64,000 bases of DNA from the NCBI GenBank assembly GCA_019745195.1, contig JAIETL010000038.1:62001-126000 (forward strand), in the 5' to 3' direction. How positions within the stretch are numbered: position 1 is the first letter of the stretch; every line of letters begins with the position of its first letter. The notes under the pieces are model-generated. The model searched no databases and was not told the DNA's origin. It saw only the letters and a list, made by a program, of their open reading frames with translations. Origin of the DNA: Beijerinckiaceae bacterium (GTDB lineage: Bacteria > Pseudomonadota > Alphaproteobacteria > Rhizobiales > Beijerinckiaceae). Below are positions 1 to 8,347 of the stretch, piece after piece. The position numbers and the translations under genes are program-made.

Positions 1-102
1 ACGGGCTATGGCGCGGTGATCCTCGTCGCCATGGTCGTCGCGGCGATCGCAGGCGTGGTCTCGCGCTTCACGGTCCGGCGCTATCTGCGGGGGCTGGCTT
101 AA
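1..102 (+). CDS. ftsX: Cell-division ABC transporter permease FtsX, 3' end only
   Basis: Only the last 33 codons and the TAA stop are in the window. They encode one hydrophobic segment (AVILVAMVVAAIAGVV) followed by a short basic tail (RFTVRRYLRGL), which is how FtsX proteins end: a final membrane helix and a cytoplasmic Arg-rich tail. FtsX with the ATPase FtsE controls peptidoglycan hydrolases at the division site. The downstream YdcF and PlsC genes fit the ftsE-ftsX-ydcF-plsC order known from Hyphomicrobiales. The identification rests on this short tail plus synteny, so it is moderate. Confidence 0.6.
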   Translation, partial: TGYGAVILVAMVVAAIAGVVSRFTVRRYLRGLA

Positions 103-167
103 CCGATGTGGCGAGCCGCAACCCCGCCCGCCGCCTTTATGCCCGATTGCACGGGCATTCTGGGATC

Positions 168-971
168 ATGGCGATGATCGGAACCGGACCGGGGGATTTC
201 GCGATTAGACACGGGCGGCGCGACGGCGCGCTGGCCAACCCCGCGCGCGGATCGACCGGCTGGCGCTGGGCGAGGCGCCTGGCGGCCGGCGCGGCGGTGG
301 GATCTGTCGCCGCCGTGCTGCTGGGCTATGCCGGATTCGCGGCACGGATTCCGCTCAACGAACCGGCCGCCGTCCCGCGCACCGACGCCATCGTCGTCGT
401 CACCGGCGGCTCGCAGCGCATCGGCGACGCCATCGGCCTTCTGGGGGCCGAGCGCGGGTCGCGCCTGCTGATCAGCGGCGTCAACGAGAAGACCGGCCGC
501 GAGGAACTGGCCAAGCTCAATCCCGCCTCGCGCGACCTGCTCGCCTGCTGCGTCGATCTCGACTATCGCGCCCGCAACACCATCGGCAACGCGATCGAGA
601 CCCGACGCTGGGTGCGCCGGCACGAATTCCGGTCGCTGCTGGTGGTGACGTCCAACTATCACATGCCGCGCACCCTGGCCGAGCTCGGCCACGCCATGCC
701 CGGCCTCAAGCTGGTGCCGCATCCGGTGGTGACCGGGCAGATGGATGCGGCAGGCTGGTGGCACGACTGGAGCACGGTGAGGCTGCTCGCGCCCGAATAC
801 GTCAAATATCTCGCCGCCCGGCTGCGCAGCGCGGTCGAGGGCGACCCGGAGACCTCGCGGCTGTCCGTCATCATCGGCGGCCGCAAGCCGGTCTCGCCCA
901 AGCCGCCCGGCGAGATAGGGCCTGAAAGCGAGCGACGCTCGCAGGCCCCGGCGTCGACACGCGGCGGCTGA
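168..971 (+). CDS. YdcF/SanA/ElyC family (DUF218) envelope protein
   Basis: A DUF218-type protein of about 267 residues. An Arg-rich N-terminus leads into one membrane helix (AAGAAVGSVAAVLLGYAGF), then the DUF218 core begins with TDAIVVVTGGSQRI and continues through TSNYHMPRTLAEL. Relatives such as SanA and ElyC act in envelope integrity and peptidoglycan or lipid-carrier metabolism; the exact reaction is not established. An ATG start is used here. A GTG 60 nt upstream (position 108), 5 nt after the ftsX stop, would add 20 basic residues and cannot be excluded. The gene probably belongs to the ftsX-plsC transcription unit. Confidence 0.82.
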   Translation: MAMIGTGPGDFAIRHGRRDGALANPARGSTGWRWARRLAAGAAVGSVAAVLLGYAGFAARIPLNEPAAVPRTDAIVVVTGGSQRIGDAIGLLGAERGSRLLISGVNEKTGREELAKLNPASRDLLACCVDLDYRARNTIGNAIETRRWVRRHEFRSLLVVTSNYHMPRTLAELGHAMPGLKLVPHPVVTGQMDAAGWWHDWSTVRLLAPEYVKYLAARLRSAVEGDPETSRLSVIIGGRKPVSPKPPGEIGPESERRSQAPASTRGG

Positions 972-1019
972 GCCTGCGCGTGGCTTGACGGCGCGGGCGC
1001 GGCGCGCTCTTTGCGCGCC

Positions 1020-1787
1020 ATGCTGGTCCTGCGCTCTCTCGTCTTCAACGTCCTGTTCTATCTGAACCTCGCCCTCTGGCTGGTCTTCGCGGCGGTTCCG
1101 TCGCTGCTGCTGCCTCCGCGCTATCTGCTCAGGGTCGCGGTGACCTGGGCGAAGACGGCGCTCTGGCTGATGCGGGTCACGACAGGCACGCGCTACGAGA
1201 TCACCGGGCTGGAGAACATCCCGTCCGGTGGACTGATGGTCGCGTCCAAGCACCAGTCCTTCTGGGAGACCTTCGTCCTGGTGACGTTGTTTCCCGACCC
1301 GGTCTTCATCCTCAAGCGGGAACTGACCTGGATCCCGTTTTTCGGCTGGTGCCTGACCAAGCTCAGGATGATCGCGGTCGATCGCGGCGGACGGGCGCGG
1401 GCCCTGTCGCATGTCACGCGGCGGGCGCGCGTCGAACTGGGCGAGCGCGGTCGCCAGTTGCTGATCTTCCCGGAGGGCACGCGCAGGGCGGCGGGCGCGC
1501 CGCCAGCCTACAAGTTCGGCGTCGCCCATCTCTACGCCGATCTCGACGTGCCCTGCCTGCCGGTCGCGCTGAACTCCGGGCTCTACTGGCCGCGCCGCAA
1601 ATTCCTGCGGCGTCCCGGGACCATCCGCGTCGAGATCATGCCGCCGATCGCGCCTGGCATGGGCAAGGCCGAGTTTCAGGGCCTGCTGCAGGAGCGCATC
1701 GAGACCGCCAGCGACCGGCTCCTGGCGCAGGGGCGCGCCGAGCTTGCCCTGCTCGGGCTCGATCCGCTGGCGGGCCGGCAGGCCTGA
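1020..1787 (+). CDS. plsC: 1-acyl-sn-glycerol-3-phosphate acyltransferase
   Basis: PlsC/AGPAT family, about 255 residues. It transfers an acyl chain to lysophosphatidic acid at the inner membrane to make phosphatidic acid. Two N-terminal hydrophobic stretches anchor it. The catalytic motif reads KHQSFWETF, the HX4(D/E) form with Glu in place of Asp, and the glycerol-phosphate motif is FPEGTRRAAG. The ATG start places the first helix at the N-terminus; a TTG 9 nt upstream is an alternative. It lies 48 nt after the YdcF gene. Confidence 0.93.
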   Translation: MLVLRSLVFNVLFYLNLALWLVFAAVPSLLLPPRYLLRVAVTWAKTALWLMRVTTGTRYEITGLENIPSGGLMVASKHQSFWETFVLVTLFPDPVFILKRELTWIPFFGWCLTKLRMIAVDRGGRARALSHVTRRARVELGERGRQLLIFPEGTRRAAGAPPAYKFGVAHLYADLDVPCLPVALNSGLYWPRRKFLRRPGTIRVEIMPPIAPGMGKAEFQGLLQERIETASDRLLAQGRAELALLGLDPLAGRQA

Positions 1788-1804
1788 AACTGTCAGGAGC
1801 CTGG

Positions 1805-1854
1805 GCTTTCCTTTCGGAAAGCGGCTTGACACAAGGGCATGTGCGTTCCCATTT
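1805..1854 (+). promoter_or_regulatory. Hairpin and candidate heat-shock (sigma-32-like) promoter
   Basis: A perfect 7-bp stem (GCTTTCC/GGAAAGC, 4-nt loop, 1805-1822) without a T-tract sits directly upstream of CTTGACA (1825-1831), a 15-nt spacer and TCCCATTT (1847-1854). The sigma-32 consensus is CTTGAAA-N11-15-CCCCATNT, so the -10 matches 7 of 8 positions. The -35 is also a perfect sigma-70 TTGACA, so a housekeeping reading is possible. It would drive the small gene starting at 1881. Confidence 0.45.
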
Positions 1855-1880
1855 TGTTTTCAGAACAAAGGAGGAACGAC

Positions 1881-2282
1881 ATGGCTGCTCTCGCTTTGCG
1901 CTACCGCGTGGACCTGTTCGACGACGAGGCGCTTGAAGCGCCTGCGGCTGCCCGCGAAATGCCGCTGCGCAGCACGGCAGGTCTGACCGGCAGGCGCTTC
2001 ACCGCATGGCGCGGGCGCTCGGGCCGGCGTTTCGTCGCCTCGGTCTTCGCGCTCAGTGACGAGCACGCGCTCGGCTTCACCGACGCGGTGCTGCTTGCGG
2101 TGAACGCCGAGCGCCGGATCGTGGCGGCGCGCGACAGCGGGCCGTTCGGCGTCGAAGCCGCGCTGATGCGCTGGCGCCAGGCCGTGGCGCAGGCCGGCGC
2201 GACCGAGATCCATGTGCATCTGCTCGCCGAGGACGGCGTCAGCCGCCGCGCCGCGCTGCTCGACCTGATGCCGGAGGTCTGA
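1881..2282 (+). CDS. Conserved hypothetical protein, 133 aa
   Basis: Not recognised as a named family. It is a soluble, mixed alpha/beta-looking protein of 133 residues with no signal peptide, membrane helix or cysteine cluster. The N-terminus is acidic (VDLFDDEALEAP), and a basic patch follows (GLTGRRFTAWRGRSGRRF). The start is well supported: AAAGGAGG lies 8 nt before the ATG and high-GC coding periodicity begins there. It has its own promoter candidate with a sigma-32-like -10, so it may be a stress-induced protein (inference). Confidence 0.72.
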   Translation: MAALALRYRVDLFDDEALEAPAAAREMPLRSTAGLTGRRFTAWRGRSGRRFVASVFALSDEHALGFTDAVLLAVNAERRIVAARDSGPFGVEAALMRWRQAVAQAGATEIHVHLLAEDGVSRRAALLDLMPEV

Positions 2283-2292
2283 GGCGGGCGGA

Positions 2293-2847
2293 TCAGGCCG
2301 GCCGCGGTTTCAGCAACGCTTCGGCCAGACCAGCCAGAACCGGATCGAAGACGCCCATGCGGCTGAGATAATCATGGGTCTGCAGCACATAGTCCGGGTT
2401 TTCGCCCGAACTGCCGCGGCCGTGCCGGACCAGCTCGAGGCGTTCGTCCGGCGACAGTTTTCCGGCGTATTGCAGGTGCTTGCGGTCGGCGACATAGACC
2501 AGCGCCGTGACCTGCCGCCCATCCTCAAGCCGCACCGGCAGATGCTTTTCGACATAGACCGAGGTCGCCTGCTCGCGGGCGCGCAGATAGGCGACCGTCT
2601 CGTCGGCCTTGCCTGCCGCGACGCGAAAGGCCAGCCCCCGGCACATGCCGCCGCGATCGAGCCCCAGGACGAGGCCCGGCCGCTCGGGCGTGCCGCGATG
2701 GACGTGCGAGAAGACGCAGAGCGAGCGGTGGTAGCCGCGTAAGCTCGCCTGCAGGCTTTCCGCGAAGGCGAAACCCGGCCGCCAGATCAGCGAGCCGTAG
2801 CCGAAGACCCAGAGATCGCCTTCCACTGCCGGCGTCGTCATCATCAT
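2293..2847 (-). CDS. chaC: Gamma-glutamylcyclotransferase (ChaC-like)
   Basis: ChaC/GGCT family, 184 residues. It has the substrate-loop signature near the N-terminus (VFGYGSLIWRPGF) and the conserved YLREREQ-like segment (AYLRAREQATSVYVEK) with the presumed catalytic Glu. ChaC proteins cleave glutathione to 5-oxoproline and Cys-Gly in the cytoplasm. The start is one of three consecutive ATG codons and has no strong ribosome-binding site, so it may shift by a codon or two. It is transcribed divergently from the DUF2125 gene. Confidence 0.9.
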   Translation of the reverse strand: MMMTTPAVEGDLWVFGYGSLIWRPGFAFAESLQASLRGYHRSLCVFSHVHRGTPERPGLVLGLDRGGMCRGLAFRVAAGKADETVAYLRAREQATSVYVEKHLPVRLEDGRQVTALVYVADRKHLQYAGKLSPDERLELVRHGRGSSGENPDYVLQTHDYLSRMGVFDPVLAGLAEALLKPRPA

Positions 2848-2967
2848 CCCATCATTTGGCCATGGCCGGGTGGTTCAAGCGCGCGAGCCGCACTGGCGTC
2901 CGCTGCCGGTCGCAGCTAACAATCCGCCCGATTTTCCGCAAGGAACGCTGCAAGGAAACGCCGCCGC

Positions 2968-4020
2968 ATGACCGCTCCCGCCTCCGCGCGCCGCACGGGC
3001 CGCTTCTGGCTCTATCTGCCCTTCATCCTGATCGCGCTGGCGGCGCTGGCCTGGACCGGCTTCTGGTTCGTCGTGCGCGGGCGCGTCGCCGAGGCGGTCG
3101 ATGTCGCGCTCGCCCGCGAGGCGGGGCTCGGACGAAGCTGGGACTGCGCCAACCGCACGATCACGGGCTTTCCCTTCCGCGTCGAACTGCGCTGCGCTTC
3201 GCTTTCGCTGACCTCGGCGCGCTGGGGCGAGGGCGTCAGGGCGCAGACGGGCCCCGCCGTCGCAGTCGGGCAGATCTATACGCCGGGCCTCGTCATCGCC
3301 GAGATCACCGGGCCTCTGCAGGCGAGCCTGCCCGAGGGCCGCAAGCTCGAGCTCGGCTGGACCGGTTTTCAGACCAGCCTGAGCCACAAGGCTGGCGACC
3401 CCGAGCGCGTCGCGCTGGTGATGACCGGCCCCAGCGCGACGCTCAGCGCACCCGGCCTTGCCAACGAAACCTGGCGCGCGGCCTCGCTGGAGACGCATCT
3501 TCGCCGCAACCCGACCCGGCCCGCGACGGATAAGGCGGTCGATCTCGCCATCGCGATCAAAGGCTCGGTGCTGCCGGCGCTCGATACGCTGCTCGGCATC
3601 GCCGAACCCGGCGACGTCGATATCCAGGCGACGGCGACGCAGACGGACGCCTTCCGGATCGGCCTCAATCCCGACGCGCTGGAGGCCTGGCGCAATGCCG
3701 GAGGCCAGATCGAACTGACGAAACTCGTCTCGGTGAAAGGCTCGTCTCGCGTCGAGGCGACCGGCCAGTTCCTGCTCGACCAGACGCATCGCGTCTCGGG
3801 GCAGGTGCAGGCCTCGCTCGCCGGCATCCGCCAGATCGCCGGCGTGCCGGTCGGCGGGTTGATGAGCGGGCTCGGCGGGCTGCTCGGCGGCCGCCTCAGC
3901 GCGCAGCTTCCGGGTGCGGCTCCGGGGCTGACGCCGCTGCCGCCGGTCGTTTTGCGCGAGGGGAGGGTCTATCTCGGCCCGATCCGCCTGCCGCTGCAAC
4001 CGCTGCCGCCGCTGTATTGA
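2968..4020 (+). CDS. DUF2125 domain protein
   Basis: A 350-residue DUF2125 protein, a family found mostly in alphaproteobacteria. One N-terminal membrane anchor (LYLPFILIALAALAWTGFWFVV) is followed by a periplasmic domain. The family hallmark is the early pair of cysteines around GFPFRVELRC, present here as DCANRTITGFPFRVELRC, which may form a disulfide. The C-terminal half alternates short strands typical of a repetitive beta fold. Function unknown. It stands alone, followed by a palindromic repeat and the rpoH terminator region. Confidence 0.88.
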   Translation: MTAPASARRTGRFWLYLPFILIALAALAWTGFWFVVRGRVAEAVDVALAREAGLGRSWDCANRTITGFPFRVELRCASLSLTSARWGEGVRAQTGPAVAVGQIYTPGLVIAEITGPLQASLPEGRKLELGWTGFQTSLSHKAGDPERVALVMTGPSATLSAPGLANETWRAASLETHLRRNPTRPATDKAVDLAIAIKGSVLPALDTLLGIAEPGDVDIQATATQTDAFRIGLNPDALEAWRNAGGQIELTKLVSVKGSSRVEATGQFLLDQTHRVSGQVQASLAGIRQIAGVPVGGLMSGLGGLLGGRLSAQLPGAAPGLTPLPPVVLREGRVYLGPIRLPLQPLPPLY

Positions 4021-4047
4021 ACCTGACCCGCGGAGAAAAAACATCAT

Positions 4048-4154
4048 GTCATCCCGGACGAGCCGCGTAGCGGCGCAGCTCCGGGATCCATCGTAAGGTT
4101 CGACGGTGCTCTATGATGTATCCCGGAGTTTCGCTTCGCTGCGTCCGGGATGAC
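4048..4154. repeat. Palindromic intergenic repeat, family A copy 1 (107 bp)
   Basis: The ends are perfect inverted repeats (GTCATCCCGGAC and GTCCGGGATGAC). Internal GATCC-containing arms allow a second hairpin. The same element, also exactly 107 bp, recurs at 52193-52299 and 53352-53458. It lies in the convergent gap between the DUF2125 gene and rpoH. It resembles REP/BIME-type dispersed repeats. Confidence 0.9.
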
Positions 4155-4190
4155 GGATTTGCTTCGCTTGCCAACGCGCATGGATTTTCC

Positions 4191-4220
4191 AAAGAAAAAG
4201 GGGCGCTCACGCGCCCCTTT
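4191..4220 (-). terminator. Rho-independent terminator of rpoH
   Basis: A perfect 10-bp stem (AAAGGGGCGC/GCGCCCCTTT) with a 4-nt loop. Read leftwards it is followed by TTCTTT, so with the stem's own T's there is a T-rich tail. It begins 27 nt after the rpoH stop. Confidence 0.85.
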
Positions 4221-4247
4221 CAAACTGGCCGGCCGTAGCCGGAGGGC

Positions 4248-5144
4248 TCACGCCGCCGGCAGCGCCATGCGCGGAGCCTCGATGCGCACGATCGCCTTCT
4301 TCACCGCCTCCTGCACCTTCTCGAAGGCGCGGACCTCGATCTGGCGGACGCGCTCGCGCGAGACGCCGAACTCCTCCGAGAGCTGCTCCAGCGTGATCGG
4401 GTCGTCGACCAGCCGGCGCGCCTCGAAGATGCGGCGCTCGCGCGGGTTCAGCACCTCAAGCGCTTCGCGCAGGGCCGAGTGCCGGTTGTCGCTTTCCTGC
4501 GTTTCCGCAAAACGGCGCTCCTGACTCTCGCTGTCGTCGACCAGCCAATCCTGCCATTCGCCGTCGCCATCCTCGCGCAGGGGCGTGTTGAGCGACGAAT
4601 CGCCGCCGAGACGACGGTTCATGTCGATCACGTCCTGCTCGTTGACGCCGAGCTTGGTCGCGATGACCTTGACCTGCTCGGGGCGCAGATCGCCCTCGCC
4701 CAGCGCCGAGATCTTGCTCTTGGCCTTGCGCAGGTTGAAGAACAGCTTCTTCTGGTTGGCGGTGGTGCCCATCTTCACCAGCGACCAGGAGCGCAGGATG
4801 TATTCCTGGATCGAGGCCTTGATCCACCACATCGCATAGGTCGCGAGGCGAAAACCCTTGTCGGGCTCGAAGCGCTTGACCGCCTGCATCAGGCCAACAT
4901 TGCCTTCGGAGACGACCTCGCCGATCGGCAGGCCATAACCGCGATAACCCATGGCGATCTTGGCGACGAGGCGCAGATGCGAGGTAACGAGCTTATGGGC
5001 CGCGTCGCGGTCGCCATGCTCACGCCAGCTTTTGGCCAGCATGAATTCCTCGTTGGGTTCCAGCATCGGGAACTTGCGGATTTCGTCGAGATACCGTGAC
5101 AGTCCGCCTTCGGCGGACAGGACGGGCAATGAAGCCGCAGCCAT
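4248..5144 (-). CDS. rpoH: RNA polymerase sigma-32-type factor RpoH
   Basis: A 298-residue heat-shock sigma factor. Region 2 contains GNVGLMQAVKRFEPDKGFRL and TYAMWWIKASIQEYI. The RpoH box, diagnostic of the subfamily, reads NQKKLFFNLRKAK, and region 4 ends with the helix-turn-helix GVSRERVRQIEVRAFEKV. The start chosen gives MAAASLPVLSAEGGLSRY, the usual RpoH N-terminus, with GGAAAGGA 10 nt upstream. Longer upstream reading is Arg-rich and unlike the family. Hyphomicrobiales often carry two RpoH paralogues; which one this is cannot be told. A strong terminator follows. Confidence 0.95.
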   Translation of the reverse strand: MAAASLPVLSAEGGLSRYLDEIRKFPMLEPNEEFMLAKSWREHGDRDAAHKLVTSHLRLVAKIAMGYRGYGLPIGEVVSEGNVGLMQAVKRFEPDKGFRLATYAMWWIKASIQEYILRSWSLVKMGTTANQKKLFFNLRKAKSKISALGEGDLRPEQVKVIATKLGVNEQDVIDMNRRLGGDSSLNTPLREDGDGEWQDWLVDDSESQERRFAETQESDNRHSALREALEVLNPRERRIFEARRLVDDPITLEQLSEEFGVSRERVRQIEVRAFEKVQEAVKKAIVRIEAPRMALPAA

Positions 5145-5363
5145 GCTCGCTATTCCTTTCCGGCTCCCGCTTCGCGGCAAGCCAACCGGACGGGTCTTAA
5201 ACCCCCATGCCGGCTTTTGCCCATGACCTAACCTAACGCGCCGGATGCGCGCAGGTTCATGAGCGCGATTTGTCGAAGGCGACGCCCCCTTGGCCATCCG
5301 CCTTCGCAACGCAGTATAGACCAGCCGAGATTGGCGGAAAATGGGCAGCCGAGCCCGATTGGC

Positions 5364-6398
5364 TCACAGGGCCGCGAGTTCTGCTTGCAGCAATGCAAAA
5401 TCTTCCGGGGGCTCGGACTCGAAATGCATGTCCTCGCCGGTCACCGGATGGGCGAAGCCGAGCAGCGCCGCGTGCAGGGCCTGTCGGCCCAGCGTATCGA
5501 GCGCCGCGCGCGCCTTTTCCGGCAGGCGCGAGGCCTTGGTCATGAATCCCGAGCCGTAGAGCTGGTCGCCCAGCAGCGGATGGCCGATATGGCTCATATG
5601 CACGCGGATCTGGTGGGTGCGGCCCGTTTCCAGCCGGCACTCGATCAGGCTCGCGAGCGGCTCGGTCTCCTGCGTACCCTTGAGCAGGGCCGGGTAGCGC
5701 TCGATCACGGTAAAATGCGTGATCGCCTCGCGGCCCTTGTCCTCCGAGACCACCGCCATCTTCTCGCGGTTGCGGTTGGAGCGTTCGAGATTGGCTTCGA
5801 TCGTGCCGTTGTGCCGGCGCGGCACGCCCCAGGCGATCGCGAGATAGGCGCGCTCCAGCGGGCCGGTGCGGCCATGGTCGGCGAACTGCTTCGCCAGCCC
5901 CTGATGCGCCTTGTCGGTCTTGGCGACCACCAGCAGACCGCTGGTGTCCTTGTCGAGCCGATGAACGATGCCCGGCCGGCGCACGCCGCCGATGCCCGAG
6001 AGACTTGCGCCGCAATGGGCGATCAGCGCGTTGACCAGCGTGCCGTCCTCATGCCCGCCGGCGGGATGGACGACGAGCCCGGCCGGTTTGTCGATGACGA
6101 TCAGGTCGTCGTCCTCGAACACGACGTTGAGGGGTATGTCCTGCCCGACCGGGTCGGCGGGTTTGGCTTCCGGCATGACCAGCGCCAGTTCATCGCCTTC
6201 GACGACCTTGCGGCTGGCGTCGGTGAAGACCGCGCCGTTCAGCCTGACGCCGCCTTCCTTGATGACCTGCTGCAGGCGCGCGCGAGAGATCTCGACGGAA
6301 AGCAGCGTCAAGGCTTTGTCGAGCCGGGTTCCGGCCTGTTCGGCGGTGACGACGAGCGTTACGCCGGAGGCGTCCTGAGTGGTCGTGTTCGAAGTCAT
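5364..6398 (-). CDS. rluD: 23S rRNA pseudouridine synthase RluD
   Basis: RluA/RluD family, 344 residues. An N-terminal S4 RNA-binding domain (residues ~20-75, TRLDKALTLL...) precedes the catalytic domain, which holds the motif HRLDKDTSGLLVV with the catalytic Asp149. RluD converts U1911, U1915 and U1917 of 23S rRNA helix 69 to pseudouridine. Length and domain order fit the family. It lies head-to-tail with rpoH after 219 bp; rluD-rpoH adjacency is common in alphaproteobacteria. Confidence 0.93.
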   Translation of the reverse strand: MTSNTTTQDASGVTLVVTAEQAGTRLDKALTLLSVEISRARLQQVIKEGGVRLNGAVFTDASRKVVEGDELALVMPEAKPADPVGQDIPLNVVFEDDDLIVIDKPAGLVVHPAGGHEDGTLVNALIAHCGASLSGIGGVRRPGIVHRLDKDTSGLLVVAKTDKAHQGLAKQFADHGRTGPLERAYLAIAWGVPRRHNGTIEANLERSNRNREKMAVVSEDKGREAITHFTVIERYPALLKGTQETEPLASLIECRLETGRTHQIRVHMSHIGHPLLGDQLYGSGFMTKASRLPEKARAALDTLGRQALHAALLGFAHPVTGEDMHFESEPPEDFALLQAELAAL

Positions 6399-6456
6399 CG
6401 CGACGCTATAAGGGGTGCGCCTTGCGAGCGCACCCCCTTTCGATGACGTGCCGGGC

Positions 6457-7203
6457 TCAGGCGCGGCGGTCGCGCCAGAGCGAGGCGGCCAAGGCCAGGA
6501 ACCAGACCAGCGCCAGCGGTACGGCGGCGCTCTGGAGCATGCCTGCGGCAGGCCAGACCAGCCGCAGCGCGGTTGCGAGAAACAGCGCGCCGCAGAACAG
6601 GCCGAAGCCGCCGAGCCAGCGCCGCCCGGTCTTTTGCAGAAGAATGGCGACCGCGACGAGCCAGAGCCCGCTCAGGATCTGCACGCCGAGCAGTTCGCCG
6701 ACCGCGCCTGCATAGGCGTTGGTGGTGCGGTAGGCGAGCGCGATGGCCTCGCGTCTGATCGGGTCTGCGGCGCGCTCGAACTCGCCCGCCAGCATTGGCA
6801 TCACCGAGAGCCAGCGCACGATGCCGAGCGTCTTGAACAGGCCGGCAGCCGCCCCGGTGAAGGCGACGGCATCGAGCAGCCAGCCTTCGAGGCCTTGCGT
6901 TCGAAACCAGGCGCGCAAGGCGAAGGCGAGCGGGATCATGGCCAGCGAGACGAGGAGATAGGCACCGTAGCCGAGCAGCACCGCGTCGGCATGCGCGGCG
7001 ATCAGAGGCAGCGCCGCCTCGGCAGGGAGCCTGAGCGAGGCCGGCCAGCCGATGGCGCGGCCGAGCACGATCATGGGGATGGCGAAGAGCGCCGTCTGGG
7101 CGATGGCGAGGCCGGCCGTGGCGCGGGCGATGCTGCTTCGGGCGGGCGCGGCGACGGGGCCGGACGCGGCGGCAGCTTGATCGAGGGTCGTGGAGGCGAG
7201 CAT
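6457..7203 (-). CDS. DUF4386-like integral membrane protein
   Basis: A 248-residue protein with about six hydrophobic helices (for example IAQTALFAIPMIVLGRA, AVLLGYGAYLLVSLAMIPLAFAL, LLGVQILSGLWLVAVAILL). The arrangement and the segment FKTLGIVRWLSVMP resemble DUF4386 proteins, whose function is unknown. The start is placed at the ATG preceded by AAAGGA. Reading further upstream would overlap the neighbouring epimerase-like gene by 20 nt. It follows that gene on the same strand, so the two are probably co-transcribed. Confidence 0.72.
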   Translation of the reverse strand: MLASTTLDQAAAASGPVAAPARSSIARATAGLAIAQTALFAIPMIVLGRAIGWPASLRLPAEAALPLIAAHADAVLLGYGAYLLVSLAMIPLAFALRAWFRTQGLEGWLLDAVAFTGAAAGLFKTLGIVRWLSVMPMLAGEFERAADPIRREAIALAYRTTNAYAGAVGELLGVQILSGLWLVAVAILLQKTGRRWLGGFGLFCGALFLATALRLVWPAAGMLQSAAVPLALVWFLALAASLWRDRRA

Positions 7204-7246
7204 GACGGCGTTCCTTTCGAGTGATCGGGCAGGTTGCGCTTTGGGA

Positions 7247-8257
7247 TCAGGCGTTGGCGACGGCATGGGCGTGGCGCTCCTGTCGATGGGACGGCGCAGG
7301 CCCGAGCGAGGCGGCGATGGCGGCGGCCAACGGCGTGTGCGGCTCGGGGCCGATCAGCGCTTCGAGCTTGCGGTTGTCGAGACGGACCGGCTCGCGCCAG
7401 ACCCAGCGCATCTCGATCAGCTCGCGCAGGAAGGTGACGAAGGGCGCGAGCAGATAGATCTGCGGCCAGAAGAAACGCCGGATCGGGACATGGCCCCCGA
7501 GCGCGCGCTGCACCGCCGCCGTCATCGTGCTGCCATCGGCATCCCAGTGGCCGTCGAAATGGAAGACGTCGTGGGCGGCGAGATCGGCCTGCCGGTCGAG
7601 CAGGCGCATGAAGGTTTCGGCCAGATCGGGCGCATAGGCCCAGGCATGGCCGATCCCGGCTGCGCCGAGCTGCTGGATGACCTTCGCGTCATGGCCGCCC
7701 TTGACCAGCGCCTGAGAGAACCAGGAACTCGGCACATCGGGCCCGAAGAAGTCCCCGGCGCGGACGATCAGCGAACGCACGCCATGCCCGGCGGCGTGGC
7801 GCAACATCGCCTCCATGTCCATGCGGACGGCGCCCTTGACCGTGTTGGGGTTCTGCGGGCTGGCCTCGTCGATCAGGGCACCGGCCTCGGGGCCGAAGGC
7901 GTAGATGTTGCCGGGAAAAAGGATGCGCGCGCCGGAATGCTGGGCGGCGACGATGGTGTTGGCGAGCATCGGCACCGCCAGTTCGCGCCATTTCGAGTAA
8001 CCGGGCGGGTTGACGGCGTGGGCGATGACGTTGGCGCCGTCGGCGGCGCGCAGCACCGCGCCGCGGTCGAAAGCGTCTCCCCGGCGCCAGTCGATGGCGA
8101 AGGGCAGGCTGGTCTTCGCCTCGGCTTTGGCGACATCGCGCGTCAGGGCGCGAATGGCGTAACCGCGGCCATGCAGGGCGACGGCGAGCGCGCGGCCGAG
8201 CCCGCCGGTGATGCCCAGCACGAGGGCTATGGGTGTGTCTTTGGCGATGTGGGACAT
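7247..8257 (-). CDS. NAD-dependent epimerase/dehydratase-like protein
   Basis: Extended short-chain dehydrogenase fold, 336 residues. The N-terminal Rossmann motif is GITGGLGRALA. A conserved asparagine/tyrosine region follows (ILFPGNIYAFGP), though the usual YxxxK is not clear. Such proteins act on nucleotide-sugars or as atypical NAD(P)-binding reductases; the substrate is unknown. It is divergent from an adjacent LysR regulator, which probably controls it together with the downstream membrane gene (inference from arrangement). Confidence 0.82.
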   Translation of the reverse strand: MSHIAKDTPIALVLGITGGLGRALAVALHGRGYAIRALTRDVAKAEAKTSLPFAIDWRRGDAFDRGAVLRAADGANVIAHAVNPPGYSKWRELAVPMLANTIVAAQHSGARILFPGNIYAFGPEAGALIDEASPQNPNTVKGAVRMDMEAMLRHAAGHGVRSLIVRAGDFFGPDVPSSWFSQALVKGGHDAKVIQQLGAAGIGHAWAYAPDLAETFMRLLDRQADLAAHDVFHFDGHWDADGSTMTAAVQRALGGHVPIRRFFWPQIYLLAPFVTFLRELIEMRWVWREPVRLDNRKLEALIGPEPHTPLAAAIAASLGPAPSHRQERHAHAVANA

Positions 8258-8333
8258 GGCGATCTCCTTTGCGATGGAGACAGGATGGCCCTCTCCTGGC
8301 GAAACGAAAATTGCCTAATCTGAAACAGTCGCT

Positions 8334-8347
8334 ATACGGTTTCGTAT
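8334..8347. promoter_or_regulatory. Candidate LysR operator at the divergent promoter
   Basis: ATACG-N4-CGTAT, an inverted repeat with 5-bp perfect arms, overlaps the ATG of the LysR gene. LysR proteins bind T-N11-A dyads in divergent intergenic regions and often repress their own gene, which this position would suit. Confidence 0.35.

Noticed and set aside
99-1832. A 577-codon minus-strand frame opposite the YdcF and PlsC genes
   Set aside because: Shadow frame: Arg/Gln/Asp-rich composition with no domain, while the plus-strand genes show clear motifs.
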